This document shows, piece by piece, positions 55,649 to 64,000 of a stretch of 64,000 nt of DNA. Below the pieces are notes generated by a model, which saw only the letters and a program-made list of their open reading frames with translations, ran no database searches and was not told the origin of the DNA. Within the stretch, counting starts at the first letter, position 1. Every line of letters starts with the position of its first letter. A program made the translations under genes and the position numbers. This DNA is from Chloroflexota bacterium (GTDB lineage: Bacteria; Chloroflexota; Anaerolineae; Anaerolineales; Anaerolineaceae), in assembly GCA_004347695.1 (NCBI GenBank), contig SLTK01000009.1, positions 130,328 to 194,327 on the forward strand, read 5' to 3'.

Positions 55649-56854
55649 ATGACCGGACCGACCAGTCTGTACATCCACATTCCGTTCTGCCGCCACCGTT
55701 GCAGTTACTGCGATTTTAACACTTATGCGGGTCTGGACGGATTAATTCCTGAATATATGGCTGCCTTAAGGCGGGAAGCCGCCTGGGCCGGGCAGGCGGC
55801 CGGGGAACGTTTGCGGGTACATACGATCTTTCTGGGTGGTGGGACGCCGTCCCTGATTCCAGTCAAAGAGCTGGCGTTATTGCTGAAGACCTGTGCGCAA
55901 TACTTCGACCTGCTGCCCGATGCTGAAATTACGCTGGAGGCGAATCCGGGCACAGTGACCCTTGAGTCGCTGCGCGCGCTGCGCCAGGCAGGGTTCAATC
56001 GGATCAGCCTGGGGATGCAGTCGGCCAATGCTGTGGATTTGATGCTGCTGGAACGCCAGCATGACACGGTGGACGTCATTCGGGCGGTGGCGTGGGCGCG
56101 CCGGGCAGGTTTTGATAACCTGAACCTCGACCTGATCTATGGACTTCCTGTTCAACCGCTCGAACGCTGGCAAGCGACATTGGAAACGGCAATAAACCTG
56201 CGGCCGGAGCATTTTTCACTGTACGCGCTCTCCATCGAACACGGAACGCCTTTCCGGCACTGGCTGGAGCGCGGTCTGGTCAGCGCCCCTGACGATGACC
56301 TGGCAGCGGATATGTTCGAGTGGGCTTGCGACCGATTGGAAGTAGCCCGATATGGTCATTATGAGATTTCCAATTGGGGGCTGAATAGCACAGGTGGGAT
56401 GCTGGCCTGCCGGCATAATCTGCAGTACTGGCGCAACCTGCCGTACCTGGGTCTGGGAGCCGGGGCGCACGGCTATGTCAACGGCGTGCGCACGGCCAAC
56501 CTGCGCGGCGTGCGGGCATACATCCGGAAAATGAACACCGGCCGGCCGGTCGATTTTCCGGCTGGAGCGGCGGCCGAGTCAGCGCTGCCCATTGACCGCT
56601 GGACGGCGATGCAGGAGCACATGATGGTCGGGCTGCGCTTGCTGGATGAAGGGGTCTCCAACCACAGCTTTCAACAGAGGTTCGGAGTCAGCCTGGAACA
56701 GGCCTTTCCCCACCAGATTGCGCATCTGCAAGAGGTGAGCCTGCTGGAATGGGCTGGCAGCGATCATGATATCCTACGGCTGACGCGCCGCGGCTGGCTG
56801 CTTGGCAATCAGGTATTCTCTGAATTTGTAAATTTAGAGGAAACAGAAGTTTAA
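55649..56854 (+). CDS. hemW: HemW-type radical SAM protein
   Basis: 401 residues. Radical SAM cluster motif Cys-RHR-Cys-SY-Cys in YIHIPFCRHRCSYCDF, then FLGGGTPSLIP, ITLEANPGT, RISLGMQS, LNLDLIYGLPVQPLERW and HYEISNW. These are HemN/HemW-family traits. HemW members are heme chaperones; the extra Cys of coproporphyrinogen oxidase HemN is absent. There is no Shine-Dalgarno sequence; a weak TATGCT lies 6 nt before the ATG. Confidence 0.88.
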   Translation: MTGPTSLYIHIPFCRHRCSYCDFNTYAGLDGLIPEYMAALRREAAWAGQAAGERLRVHTIFLGGGTPSLIPVKELALLLKTCAQYFDLLPDAEITLEANPGTVTLESLRALRQAGFNRISLGMQSANAVDLMLLERQHDTVDVIRAVAWARRAGFDNLNLDLIYGLPVQPLERWQATLETAINLRPEHFSLYALSIEHGTPFRHWLERGLVSAPDDDLAADMFEWACDRLEVARYGHYEISNWGLNSTGGMLACRHNLQYWRNLPYLGLGAGAHGYVNGVRTANLRGVRAYIRKMNTGRPVDFPAGAAAESALPIDRWTAMQEHMMVGLRLLDEGVSNHSFQQRFGVSLEQAFPHQIAHLQEVSLLEWAGSDHDILRLTRRGWLLGNQVFSEFVNLEETEV

Positions 56855-56869
56855 GATTGCCGATCAAGC

Positions 56870-56964
56870 CCGTGCCCTGTCCGCAAGACAATCTGCGATT
56901 GAACTTGTCAAAGGGCGGTACAATTTGGCTTCGGCAAGCTCACTCACAGAGTGCCCTGTGGGCA
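56870..56964. repeat. Dispersed repeat family, direct plus inverted copy
   Basis: A degenerate direct copy (about 56876-56916, ending aacttgtcaaagggc) is followed by an inverted copy. The 30 bases 56935-56964 are the reverse complement of the start of the 124-bp unit at 10678 with one mismatch. Together they can form a long stem-loop between the convergent hemW and L,D-transpeptidase genes. Confidence 0.75.
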
Positions 56965-56992
56965 ACCAGCGGTGTGGGCGGCAAGTAGCTGG

Positions 56993-58027
56993 TTAGCTGA
57001 CGATCACGCGCGTGCCGTAACCGCGCTGCTCGACGGTTTCCGGGGCGCTGACTGGGGTAGTCCAACGGAAGACCCATTTAGCCTCTTCGGAGCGCATATT
57101 GACGCAGCCGTGGCTGCGCGGTGTACCAAAGTCATCATGCCAGTAGGTGCCGTGAAAGGCCACGCCGCTGGTCTCGAAGAAAGTGGTCCAGGGAACTCCG
57201 GGTAGTTCATAATCCTCGGGGTTACCGCTTAGACGTCCGTCTCCCATGTGCTTGGAAGGCATCTTGGAAAACACATTAAAGCTGCCTTTGGGGGTATTCC
57301 ACGACAATTGGTTGGGGGGAGAGTAATCCAACCCGGTTGAGACTTTGGTCTCGAATACCGGCACATCGTCTTCATAACAGATAATCTTCTGGTGTCCAAT
57401 AATCACTTCGATCTTTTTCTTGTGCTGTGGGACATCTGGCGAGATTGGAGCGAACTCTTCGGGCTGTACCATGCGCAGATGTTTGGCCGGGACGTGGTAA
57501 TCGACTCCCAAAAGTTCATCGATCAGCTTATACCAGGGTTCGCCATCCGGACCTTCTTCAACGGCATGTACCCAATGTGTGGAGGAATTGTACAGGCGGT
57601 AGAGTGTTTCCCAGCCTTGTGAGCCGGTATAGCGCATGGCCTGGGTGAAGGGGACGGTAACCTCTGCCAGTTGACCGGTTTCCGGGATGAATTCAGCCAC
57701 CGGATTGTATTTGATTTGTGAGCGTACAACGTTCGCGCGATGCATATAACCGCCCCAGACGCGGTACCAGACCGGATTATAGGCTGGGCCTTCGTCTGAG
57801 ATGACTTCATAGTAAATATTGACCAATTCGTCGCGGAAACGCTGGTAGAGAATCTGGCTCTTGTCTGAGGGGCGCGCATAAACAGAAACCGAACGCACAG
57901 TCACCCGGCCAATGTCATTGGCAGTTGAGTTGCTGTCTTCGCCTGAAAAAGGCCGAAAAGCCAGCCCGGTCAAACCGGCAGCAGAGAGCAGCTTAAGAAA
58001 TGCGCGGCGGGAAATCGTTGTGCCCAT
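56993..58027 (-). CDS. Tat-exported L,D-transpeptidase (YkuD)
   Basis: 344 residues. Twin-arginine signal (SRRAFLKLL, Arg7-Arg8), two SH3-like stretches (VSVYARPSDKSQILYQRF; WVHAVEEGPDGEPWYKLID), and the YkuD catalytic end IIGHQKIICYEDDVP, HGTYWHDDFGTPRSHGC with Cys308. It forms or remodels peptidoglycan cross-links outside the cytoplasm. TATAAT on the minus strand (58042-58037) is 9 nt from the ATG and no Shine-Dalgarno is visible. Divergent from the EamA gene. Confidence 0.9.
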   Translation of the reverse strand: MGTTISRRAFLKLLSAAGLTGLAFRPFSGEDSNSTANDIGRVTVRSVSVYARPSDKSQILYQRFRDELVNIYYEVISDEGPAYNPVWYRVWGGYMHRANVVRSQIKYNPVAEFIPETGQLAEVTVPFTQAMRYTGSQGWETLYRLYNSSTHWVHAVEEGPDGEPWYKLIDELLGVDYHVPAKHLRMVQPEEFAPISPDVPQHKKKIEVIIGHQKIICYEDDVPVFETKVSTGLDYSPPNQLSWNTPKGSFNVFSKMPSKHMGDGRLSGNPEDYELPGVPWTTFFETSGVAFHGTYWHDDFGTPRSHGCVNMRSEEAKWVFRWTTPVSAPETVEQRGYGTRVIVS

Positions 58028-58131
58028 AGTGGTTGCATTATACCAATTTTGGGATTATCAAGCTGCGGATGCCTAAAGCGGTGGCGGCTCGCGAGCCACC
58101 GTTACTAAAAAATGTCCTACAATTACCCGGT

Positions 58132-58989
58132 ATGGACGCGAACTGGGTGGCAATTTTATCGGCGGGTGCAGGCGGGATTGCAGCCTTGCTGGCACGACGC
58201 ATGATGCGGTTGGCCCCTACACGCGACATGATCAGCGTAAACTTTGGCATGATTTTCCTGATGCTGCTGCCCGCCGCTCCATTTTTCTGGTACTTCAAGT
58301 TTTCCTGGCTGGCGGCGGTGCTGTTTCTGATTGCCGTGTTGATCGATGTGGCAGCCAACATTTTTTACTATTTGACTTTCGAGAAGCTGCCGGCGGTGAC
58401 AGCCAGCGCGGTAATGGCGCTTTCGCCGCTGGCGGCGCTGGCACTGCAGCCCTGGCTGACCCCCGGTTTCAGCCTTAGTCTGGTGAATATTCTCGGCATC
58501 ATTCTGGTAGTATGCGGATTGGTCCTGCTGGCGCGCGGCAGTCCGAATGGCGGCGTAGCCGGGCAGAGGGTGGAAGTCAAAGCGCGACATTTGGCATACC
58601 CATTACTTGCTGCACTGTTGTTCGGCATCAATGTGTTTCCGGTGCGCATGCTGATTGCCAACCAGTGGACCAACCCATACAGCTTTTACCTGCTGCGCGC
58701 GCTGCTCATCGCAGTACTGACCGGCCTGGCATTGCGTCCGCAGTTGGGCTGGCTAAGCCGGCTGCGCGCGATCAAGATCGGCGGTCGGCTGCTGTTTGTG
58801 ATTGCGCAATGGCTGTTGCTGCTGACCGCTCTGGAGAAGGGCAGCCCGGCGGTGGTCAAGACACTGGCGGATACTTCGCCGTTGTTTGTGCTGGCGCTCT
58901 CTGGTGCGGTGCTGGGGGAAAAGGTGAACCGCTGGCAGGCACTGGGCGCGCTGCTGACGGGGGCAGGTATGGCGCTGGCGGTAGGGTAG
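58132..58989 (+). CDS. EamA/DMT-type transporter
   Basis: 285 residues with about ten short hydrophobic helices in two similar halves (LPAVTASAVMALSPLAALALQPWL; GSPAVVKTLADTSPLFVLALSGAVLGEKVNRWQALGALLTGAGMAL), typical of EamA drug/metabolite transporters. Substrate unknown. The ATG at 58132 avoids an unlikely soluble extension (58033-58131) crossing a GC-rich palindrome. TACAAT (58118-58123) is 8 nt upstream and no Shine-Dalgarno is present. Confidence 0.85.
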   Translation: MDANWVAILSAGAGGIAALLARRMMRLAPTRDMISVNFGMIFLMLLPAAPFFWYFKFSWLAAVLFLIAVLIDVAANIFYYLTFEKLPAVTASAVMALSPLAALALQPWLTPGFSLSLVNILGIILVVCGLVLLARGSPNGGVAGQRVEVKARHLAYPLLAALLFGINVFPVRMLIANQWTNPYSFYLLRALLIAVLTGLALRPQLGWLSRLRAIKIGGRLLFVIAQWLLLLTALEKGSPAVVKTLADTSPLFVLALSGAVLGEKVNRWQALGALLTGAGMALAVG

Positions 58990-59133
58990 GGCGTGTCAAG
59001 TGCCAGGTGTCAAGTATGTGTTGTTCTGATATATATTTACAATTAAGATAGTAAGGTATCAGGATGACCAGCACAATTTGCATTGTTCCGTTGCGCGCAG
59101 TGTTAATTTGTAAACCATTCGGGCCGGTGAAAG

Positions 59134-59712
59134 ATGAGTCGCAAAGTACAGCGGGTTAAATACCATCTCGACTCCAAGAATATACGGAAACTTCCACCAG
59201 AAGAAATAAAGGCGATCTTAAGGAGCGCAGATGAAATGATTGCGCAGGGCGGCCGGAGTCTGTTGGTAAAAGTCCTGAAAGGTTCTCAGGCAAAAGAGGT
59301 GCTGGATCTCGAACTCAATCATTGCCCCGTATACGGTTACTATCGTAACTTATCTGATGAAGACGTCCTGGCAAGAATCGATTGGGTAATTATTAACGGC
59401 TATTTGCGCATTGAGTATGATTATCGCTTGCCCCTATTGACCTATACAGGTGCCGGTTGGAAAATCGCAAAAGAAACGATTTCTGATGAGTTGCTCGAAG
59501 GTTTTGACCAACTGTTGGCAAATGGCCAACGGCCATACGATATGAGTTTTTTGAAAGACAGAAACCGGGACCTGATCTGGCTCTTGCTGGATAAGATCGA
59601 AAAACGGGGAGATCCAAAGTATATTCCGGCGCTGGAAGACTGGTATTTAATTGATTACAAGAAAGTAAAGGAAAGAATTCGACAAGTCATCACACATTTA
59701 TCAATAAGTTGA
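59134..59712 (+). CDS. RQC-minor-1-like DNA-binding protein
   Basis: 192 residues with an RQC-type winged helix like the DNA-binding domain of RecQ helicases but no helicase: YHLDSKNIRKLPPEEIKAILRSADEMIAQGGRSLLVKVLKGSQAKEVLDLELNHCPVYGY, then VLARIDWVIINGYLRIEYDYRLPLLTYTGAGW. This closely resembles the stand-alone RQC-minor-1 family. The C-terminal helical part (DLIWLLLDKIEKRGDPKYIPALEDWY) looks HEAT-like. The function of these stand-alone proteins is not established. The Shine-Dalgarno is weak. Confidence 0.8.
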   Translation: MSRKVQRVKYHLDSKNIRKLPPEEIKAILRSADEMIAQGGRSLLVKVLKGSQAKEVLDLELNHCPVYGYYRNLSDEDVLARIDWVIINGYLRIEYDYRLPLLTYTGAGWKIAKETISDELLEGFDQLLANGQRPYDMSFLKDRNRDLIWLLLDKIEKRGDPKYIPALEDWYLIDYKKVKERIRQVITHLSIS

Positions 59713-59904
59713 TGGTAAATACAGTTATGCAAATGATAAGTTACGGAACGACACAGGGGTCGTTCCCTACGAGGAGAAGCGCGATCCGCAAAGGCGAGAC
59801 CTTCGGTCAGCCTGCGCGCGCGGTCCCTCACAGAGCGCCCTGCGGGTGGGAGGCCGGCGCGATCAGAATCCCCGCAATGAGGAGAACCTACCATACTGCC
59901 TGAT
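59713..59904. other. Intergenic interval with short hairpin and diverged repeat
   Basis: Exact 8-bp arms ggaacgac / gtcgttcc (59745-59752, 59759-59766) with a 6-nt loop lie soon after the RQC gene; no T-tract. Farther on, ccctcacagagcgccctgcggg (59824-59845) resembles the dispersed repeat. No gene seen. Confidence 0.5.
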
Positions 59905-62745
59905 TTATGGCTTAAGAAAGCCAAGTTCACGCGCCTGAGCGATGGCAGCAGTGCGGTTGGAGACGCCCAACTTTCGGAGGATGTGGTTGATGTGACTTTT
60001 GACCGTGCCGATGGTGATCACCAGGTGATTGGCTATCTCCTGATTTGTTGCTCCGCTCTCGATCAGGCGTAACACATCCAGCTCGCGGGCACTCAAAGGT
60101 TCCACAAAAAGCTGGCGGGGTAACCGTGGCGTTGAATCCCGACCTTCTGGTAGCGTTTTGCCAGGCAGGCTGGTTGAGGTAGTCTCATCTGCCGCGACAA
60201 CTGCAAGGATGCATCCAATATATCCGCGATGTGGACTATTTGGGCAGATTTCAACCAGCAAATGAGTCAATAGCGGTCCCCGGTCGAAGATACGGATGAA
60301 GCCATCGCGCGATGCCAGGGACAAGGCGCGGTCGAGGGCGCGCTCCGCCTTTGCGTGATTCTCGGCAGTTGGACCAGCTTTCAGATACAGCTCCACTTCC
60401 TGTAGAGACAGTTCGATCACGCGAGTTGCGAGATCATTGTCTTCAGCCAGTTTGAGCATTGGCCCAATTTGATCACTAGCGGCGTTTAGATCACCCGCAG
60501 CAATTTTCAGACTTATCCAGATAAGAAATGCCCGGTAGAATGCTTCTGCTGCCCCGAATGGTCCCATACCTGGCATGAACGGTTGTTTTGCGGGCAAAAA
60601 CTCATTGCACCAGGCATCACTTTCTACACGAATCTGGAAAGCATCCGGTTGATTTTGGACAGCATGCAATACGCGTAGGCCGCGTGTAAGGAAAGCAACA
60701 TCAGGCCACGAGGTTTCAAGACGCGATAGGAATTGCAGCGCTTCTGTAGGTCGGTTTTGGATTACCCGCAGGCGGTACAACGCGATACAAGCCATCAGGA
60801 GGTAGTTGGGATTGGTTCCCCAGCCGATTAAACCCAGCCCGCGGAGAAGACTACTTTCAGCATCATCCAGGTGATTCTGCTCGAGCAAATTGCAGCCGAT
60901 GATCACATCAAGACAGCCCATTGCAGGCAAGGCCTGTTTAGGTTCCGGCAGGAGAGCAGCTAAGTCTACTTGAGCCTGGCGGCAGATCTCGATCGAACGG
61001 TCAAGCCAGCCCTGAGAAGATACCAAATTCGCCAGATTAAAGGCTGTTTCGACAATACCGAAAAATAAATGGCCGGTGCGGGCGCAGCGCCCGGCTTTTT
61101 CGAGCGCAGCACAGGCATTTTTGGCATCGTGGAGCGCCAAATAAGCATATCCGGCAGTCAGAATACCGCTGAACTGGCCCGGGTCGCCATCCGGATAGGC
61201 ATTAATCATATCCAGAGAGATTTTCAACTGTTCGCGTGGATCAGCGAGAAGGTCTGGCGCCATGGCCAGAAAGATGCGAATGATGGCCGCAATCTCTTTA
61301 AGCTCGCTTACTCGTGGGCTGTCTTCCAGGGTAAGGAAAGCCGCCTCCGCCTGGTGCAGGCGTGCTTCTACTCTTTCTTTGTATTGTTTGCGAAAACTTA
61401 ATGCCAACGCCCAGCATTGGTGCATGCACAATAACGGGTGCTTCTGTATCACATTCTCGGGAAAGGCGGAACACCACTCAAAAATCGTGGCAAGATCACT
61501 AAGAACGATCATGGTAAAGCTATGCTGCTCGACGAAGGCAGCCGCATATTCCCAATCACGGGTGAGAAAGGCATGCTTGGCTGCCTCTCGCAAGAAATTG
61601 TTGGCGGTCAGCCATTCACATGCCGAGCGATGCAATTGTGGAATACTCTCCGGCATAGCCTTCTTAAGCTGTGCAAACAGGAATTCGCGAAACAAATGGT
61701 GGTAACGGTACCAGTATCCCTGGTCGTCAAGGGCGATAATAAAAAGATTCGCCTGTTCGAGCTGTTCCAGGATGGCACTATCTGGCGGGAAATTATCCTG
61801 TGCATCCCCTGAAATATTTGTGGAGCAAGTGACAGCTTCACATAATGGGGCAGACATACGCTCTAGGATCGAAGTCACCAAAAGAAACCTCTGGTGCCTT
61901 TCCGGCAGCCGATTGACTACTTCTTCTAAAAGGTATTCAACCAGATAGCGATGGCCTTCGGTAAAAGAAGTGACAAACTCCTTATCGTCGATGATTTTTT
62001 CTTTATCTGCATGGCCGGATAACATGAGGGCAGCGAGCTGCAAGCCAGCGACCCAACCCTCCGTTCGTTCTTCAAGAGCTGTGACAGCCTGTGGTGAAAG
62101 ATCGAGCTGCATCATGTCGTTGAGAAATTTTGCACTTTCATCCAATTGGAAGCGAAGATCAGCAGCGCGAATCTCGAATAATTGGCTGCGCGCTCGCAGG
62201 CGAGCCAGGGGAAACGGCGGGTCAATACGGCTGCCGATCAAGACATGCAAGGTTTGAGGGAGGTGATCCAGCAAATAGATAATCGAATTGTGGATGGCTT
62301 TGGATGTAATGAGATGGTAGTCATCAAGAACCAGGGTGCATTCCCTGTTCGCAGCAAGAACGGCGTTGATAACTACTGGAAGCACTTGCGTCAGGTCCAT
62401 ATCAGGAGTGGAGCGCAAGCGCTGCGTGATTTGGGCCAACTCTGAAATTGGTCCAAGCGCCTGAATCAAACTGGCAACCAGATACGAGCCAAACGTAAGC
62501 GGATCATTGTCCCAGGAGTCGAGCGCATACCAGGCAACTGCGGTCCCAGTGCTTTGTGCCGATTTTGCCCAACTGCATAGCAGAGTCGTCTTGCCATAGC
62601 CAGCGGGAGCGCTCAACAAAATTAATCCCGGATGTTTTTCAGCAGAAATGAGGTCTTGAAGGCGGGCGCGTAGAATAACGCGCTGCCGCACGGCTGGAAC
62701 CAGCAGTTTGGTGAGAACCAGCGGAAAACTCATTGTACCAGTCAT
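59905..62745 (-). CDS. LAL-family LuxR/MalT-like transcriptional regulator
   Basis: 946 residues. An N-terminal STAND-type ATPase with Walker A SAPAGYGKTTLL (about 45-56) and Walker B CTLVLDDYH, a long tetratricopeptide-like helical middle, and a C-terminal LuxR HTH (about 875-940): LSARELDVLRLIESGATNQEIANHLVITIGTVKSHINHILRKLGVSNRTAAIAQARELG. This MalT-like size and order is typical of LAL regulators switched by a small molecule. It is divergent from the flavodoxin gene and may control it. The ligand is unknown; maltodextrin is possible given the sugar genes but is not implied by location. Confidence 0.93.
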   Translation of the reverse strand: MTGTMSFPLVLTKLLVPAVRQRVILRARLQDLISAEKHPGLILLSAPAGYGKTTLLCSWAKSAQSTGTAVAWYALDSWDNDPLTFGSYLVASLIQALGPISELAQITQRLRSTPDMDLTQVLPVVINAVLAANRECTLVLDDYHLITSKAIHNSIIYLLDHLPQTLHVLIGSRIDPPFPLARLRARSQLFEIRAADLRFQLDESAKFLNDMMQLDLSPQAVTALEERTEGWVAGLQLAALMLSGHADKEKIIDDKEFVTSFTEGHRYLVEYLLEEVVNRLPERHQRFLLVTSILERMSAPLCEAVTCSTNISGDAQDNFPPDSAILEQLEQANLFIIALDDQGYWYRYHHLFREFLFAQLKKAMPESIPQLHRSACEWLTANNFLREAAKHAFLTRDWEYAAAFVEQHSFTMIVLSDLATIFEWCSAFPENVIQKHPLLCMHQCWALALSFRKQYKERVEARLHQAEAAFLTLEDSPRVSELKEIAAIIRIFLAMAPDLLADPREQLKISLDMINAYPDGDPGQFSGILTAGYAYLALHDAKNACAALEKAGRCARTGHLFFGIVETAFNLANLVSSQGWLDRSIEICRQAQVDLAALLPEPKQALPAMGCLDVIIGCNLLEQNHLDDAESSLLRGLGLIGWGTNPNYLLMACIALYRLRVIQNRPTEALQFLSRLETSWPDVAFLTRGLRVLHAVQNQPDAFQIRVESDAWCNEFLPAKQPFMPGMGPFGAAEAFYRAFLIWISLKIAAGDLNAASDQIGPMLKLAEDNDLATRVIELSLQEVELYLKAGPTAENHAKAERALDRALSLASRDGFIRIFDRGPLLTHLLVEICPNSPHRGYIGCILAVVAADETTSTSLPGKTLPEGRDSTPRLPRQLFVEPLSARELDVLRLIESGATNQEIANHLVITIGTVKSHINHILRKLGVSNRTAAIAQARELGFLKP

Positions 62746-62785
62746 ACCCTGATATTTTACTCCGACGGGGAAAATATAACCTTGA

Positions 62786-62803
62786 ATCTATCCTTTGATA
62801 GAT
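62786..62803. promoter_or_regulatory. Palindrome between LAL regulator and flavodoxin gene
   Basis: ATCTATC-CTTT-GATAGAT, exact 7-bp arms in the 139-bp divergent region, 41 nt after the regulator start and about 80 nt before the flavodoxin start. A candidate operator for the LAL regulator, or a short mRNA hairpin. Confidence 0.45.
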
Positions 62804-62884
62804 GACGGGAAAGATCAGCCGCAGGTAAGATACAGGCGTCAGATAGAAAAATACCCAATTGATTTTGAAAGGAGTTTTGTTGTG

Positions 62885-63427
62885 ATGGAAAAGAAGGTTT
62901 TAGTCGCTTTTGCAACCACTCACGGTGCAACCCAAGAGGTAGCAGAAGAGGTCGCAGCAGTTTTGCGAGATCATGGTTATGAGGTTGAGGTTCAACCAGC
63001 AAGAGCAGTAAAGTCGCTGGCAGGATGCGGTGCGGTGGTGTTGGGGGCGTCGTTGTATATGATGCATATGCATAAGGATGCAGCAAGATTTTTGTCACGG
63101 CATAAGAGGGCCTTTAATGAAGGACTGCCGTTTGCCATTTTTGCAGGTGGCCCTTTTGACAAAGCGGATGCGGCTGTATGGGCCGAAGTGCGAAAACGGT
63201 TGGATGGAGACCTGGCTAATTATCCATGGCTGAAGCCAATAAGCACCCTGGTGATTGGCGGCAAATTTGATCCGACCGGGCTGCGCTTTCCGTGGAATCT
63301 CCTCCCTGCGCTCAAACAGATGTCCTCCAGTGATTTGCGGGACTGGCAGGCTATCCGCGCCTGGGCCGGCAGCCTGGCTGAACAAATGGCGACTGGCCCG
63401 TTGGATTTGCCGACAACTATAGCTTAA
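62885..63427 (+). CDS. Flavodoxin-domain protein (HemG/protoporphyrinogen-oxidase-like)
   Basis: 180 residues with the flavodoxin fold: KKVLVAFATTHGATQEVAEEVAAVL (FMN phosphate loop), YEVEVQPARAVKSLAGCGAVVLGASLYMM. Similar proteins include menaquinone-dependent protoporphyrinogen oxidase HemG and general flavodoxins. AAAGGAG precedes both a GTG at 62882 and the ATG at 62885. Divergent from the LAL regulator. Confidence 0.82.
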   Translation: MEKKVLVAFATTHGATQEVAEEVAAVLRDHGYEVEVQPARAVKSLAGCGAVVLGASLYMMHMHKDAARFLSRHKRAFNEGLPFAIFAGGPFDKADAAVWAEVRKRLDGDLANYPWLKPISTLVIGGKFDPTGLRFPWNLLPALKQMSSSDLRDWQAIRAWAGSLAEQMATGPLDLPTTIA

Positions 63428-63439
63428 GGGAATTTCTAT

Positions 63440-64000
63440 ATGAGAAACGCAACGCGTATGACGATTTCGACATTTGGTGGGCTGGTAGGCCTGATGGGGA
63501 TGGAACATGGTCTGGGTGAAATCCTGCATGGTAACATTAAACCCAATGGATTGATGATTCTGTCCTGGCCTGATTCAGCCTTCTTTCAGATTCTGGGCGG
63601 TGAGCCGACCATGACAATAGTGCCCAACATGCTGGTTTCCGGCATTCTGGCTACCCTGGTTTCGTTAACTTATCTAGCCTGGGTAGTGTGGTTGATTGAC
63701 TATAAACACAGTGGATGGGTATTGACGATTTTATCTGTTCTCATGCTGCTGTTTGGCGGTGGGATTTTCCCGCCCATTTTTGGCGGTCTTATCGCGGCAG
63801 TCGCAGCGAACCGCCGGGCAACCAGCATCTGGGTCGGCAAGTTTTTTTCGGAAAACGTGCATTTGGTGCTTGCAAAAGCCTGGCCGTGGGCATTCGGCCT
63901 GGGGATTTTATCCTGGCTGGCGATGATTCCAGGCGTGCCGGTTTTGAATAATGTATTTGGGGTGGAGAATACCAGCTTGATTTTTATTATCCTGGGATGC
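63440..64000 (+). CDS. Multi-pass membrane protein, 3' end outside window
   Basis: The ATG at 63440 (AAGGGA 7 nt upstream) opens a frame that runs to the window edge, 187 codons so far: MRNATRMTISTFGGLVGLMG..., with Gly-rich helices (GILATLVSLTYLAWVVWLI, VLMLLFGGGIFPPIFGGLIAAVAA). It starts 12 nt after the flavodoxin stop, so the two likely share a transcript. Not recognised. Confidence 0.75.
   Translation, partial: MRNATRMTISTFGGLVGLMGMEHGLGEILHGNIKPNGLMILSWPDSAFFQILGGEPTMTIVPNMLVSGILATLVSLTYLAWVVWLIDYKHSGWVLTILSVLMLLFGGGIFPPIFGGLIAAVAANRRATSIWVGKFFSENVHLVLAKAWPWAFGLGILSWLAMIPGVPVLNNVFGVENTSLIFIILGC

Noticed and set aside
58512..59051. 179-residue plus-strand frame overlapping the EamA gene
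   Set aside because: Gly/Arg/Ala-rich out-of-frame shadow of the transporter; no domain.
1..64000. tRNA, rRNA, prophage or integrative element
   Set aside because: Reading both strands gave no tRNA-like cloverleaf, rRNA stretch, integrase, transposase or phage structural gene.

Overview
The window looks like a chromosomal segment of a bacterium from the phylum Chloroflexota, most likely class Anaerolineae. This is inferred from gene content, not from a marker search. The pointers are many lipoproteins whose lipobox is followed by Thr/Pro/Ala-rich linkers, a LipM-type octanoyltransferase, a FabL-like reductase, a stand-alone RQC-domain protein, an SHMT-GcvT fusion, a LAL-type LuxR regulator, and mixed ATG/GTG/TTG starts with both Shine-Dalgarno and apparently leaderless genes. 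I saw no rRNA, tRNA, CRISPR array, integrase, transposase or prophage gene.

Layout. 1-3 kb: the end of a GAF-PAS histidine kinase and a VanZ-like membrane protein. 3-11 kb: rpoC, with its own promoter and terminator and without rpoB beside it, then a gyrA-like gene with a degenerate GyrA box and a histone-H1-like tail, then a tandem repeat. 11-16 kb: a minus-strand run (PhnD-like lipoprotein, YdcF-like, HD domain, TIM barrel plus NTF2-like), a DUF4230 gene and lipM. 16-26 kb: a carbohydrate-uptake locus (ROK regulator with a consensus promoter, sugar-binding lipoprotein, two MalF/MalG-type permease pairs, a GH13 lipoprotein). One of the permeases is fused behind a GT-C glycosyltransferase-like domain. 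26-36 kb: TGS-uridine-kinase-like protein, PLP aminotransferase, SHMT-GcvT fusion, lipase-like hydrolase, an ECF sigma operon and small redox and membrane genes. 36-46 kb: fmt-panE-GH13, CBS and pterin dehydratase genes, a 1159-residue GH13 protein with an HD-like C-terminal region, an AlkZ-like protein and a thiolase. 46-54 kb: a tandem pair of CapA-like lipoproteins, cyclase, FabL-like SDR, DUF309, class III aminotransferase, trxB. 54-64 kb: LysM protein, hemW, Tat-exported L,D-transpeptidase, EamA transporter, RQC protein, a LAL regulator divergent from a flavodoxin, and a membrane protein cut by the window end.

How the genes fit together. The 16-26 kb locus looks like an extracellular alpha-glucan cleavage and oligosaccharide uptake system. 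No ABC ATPase gene is present, so a shared MalK/MsmK-type ATPase encoded elsewhere is presumed. Two more GH13 enzymes at 38-44 kb probably act on the same kinds of glucans inside the cell. The parts most worth a second look are the GT-C/ABC-permease fusion, the GH13-HD protein, the duplicated CapA pair with a binding-protein-like front half, the unusual GyrA and RpoC, and a dispersed inverted-repeat family between genes.
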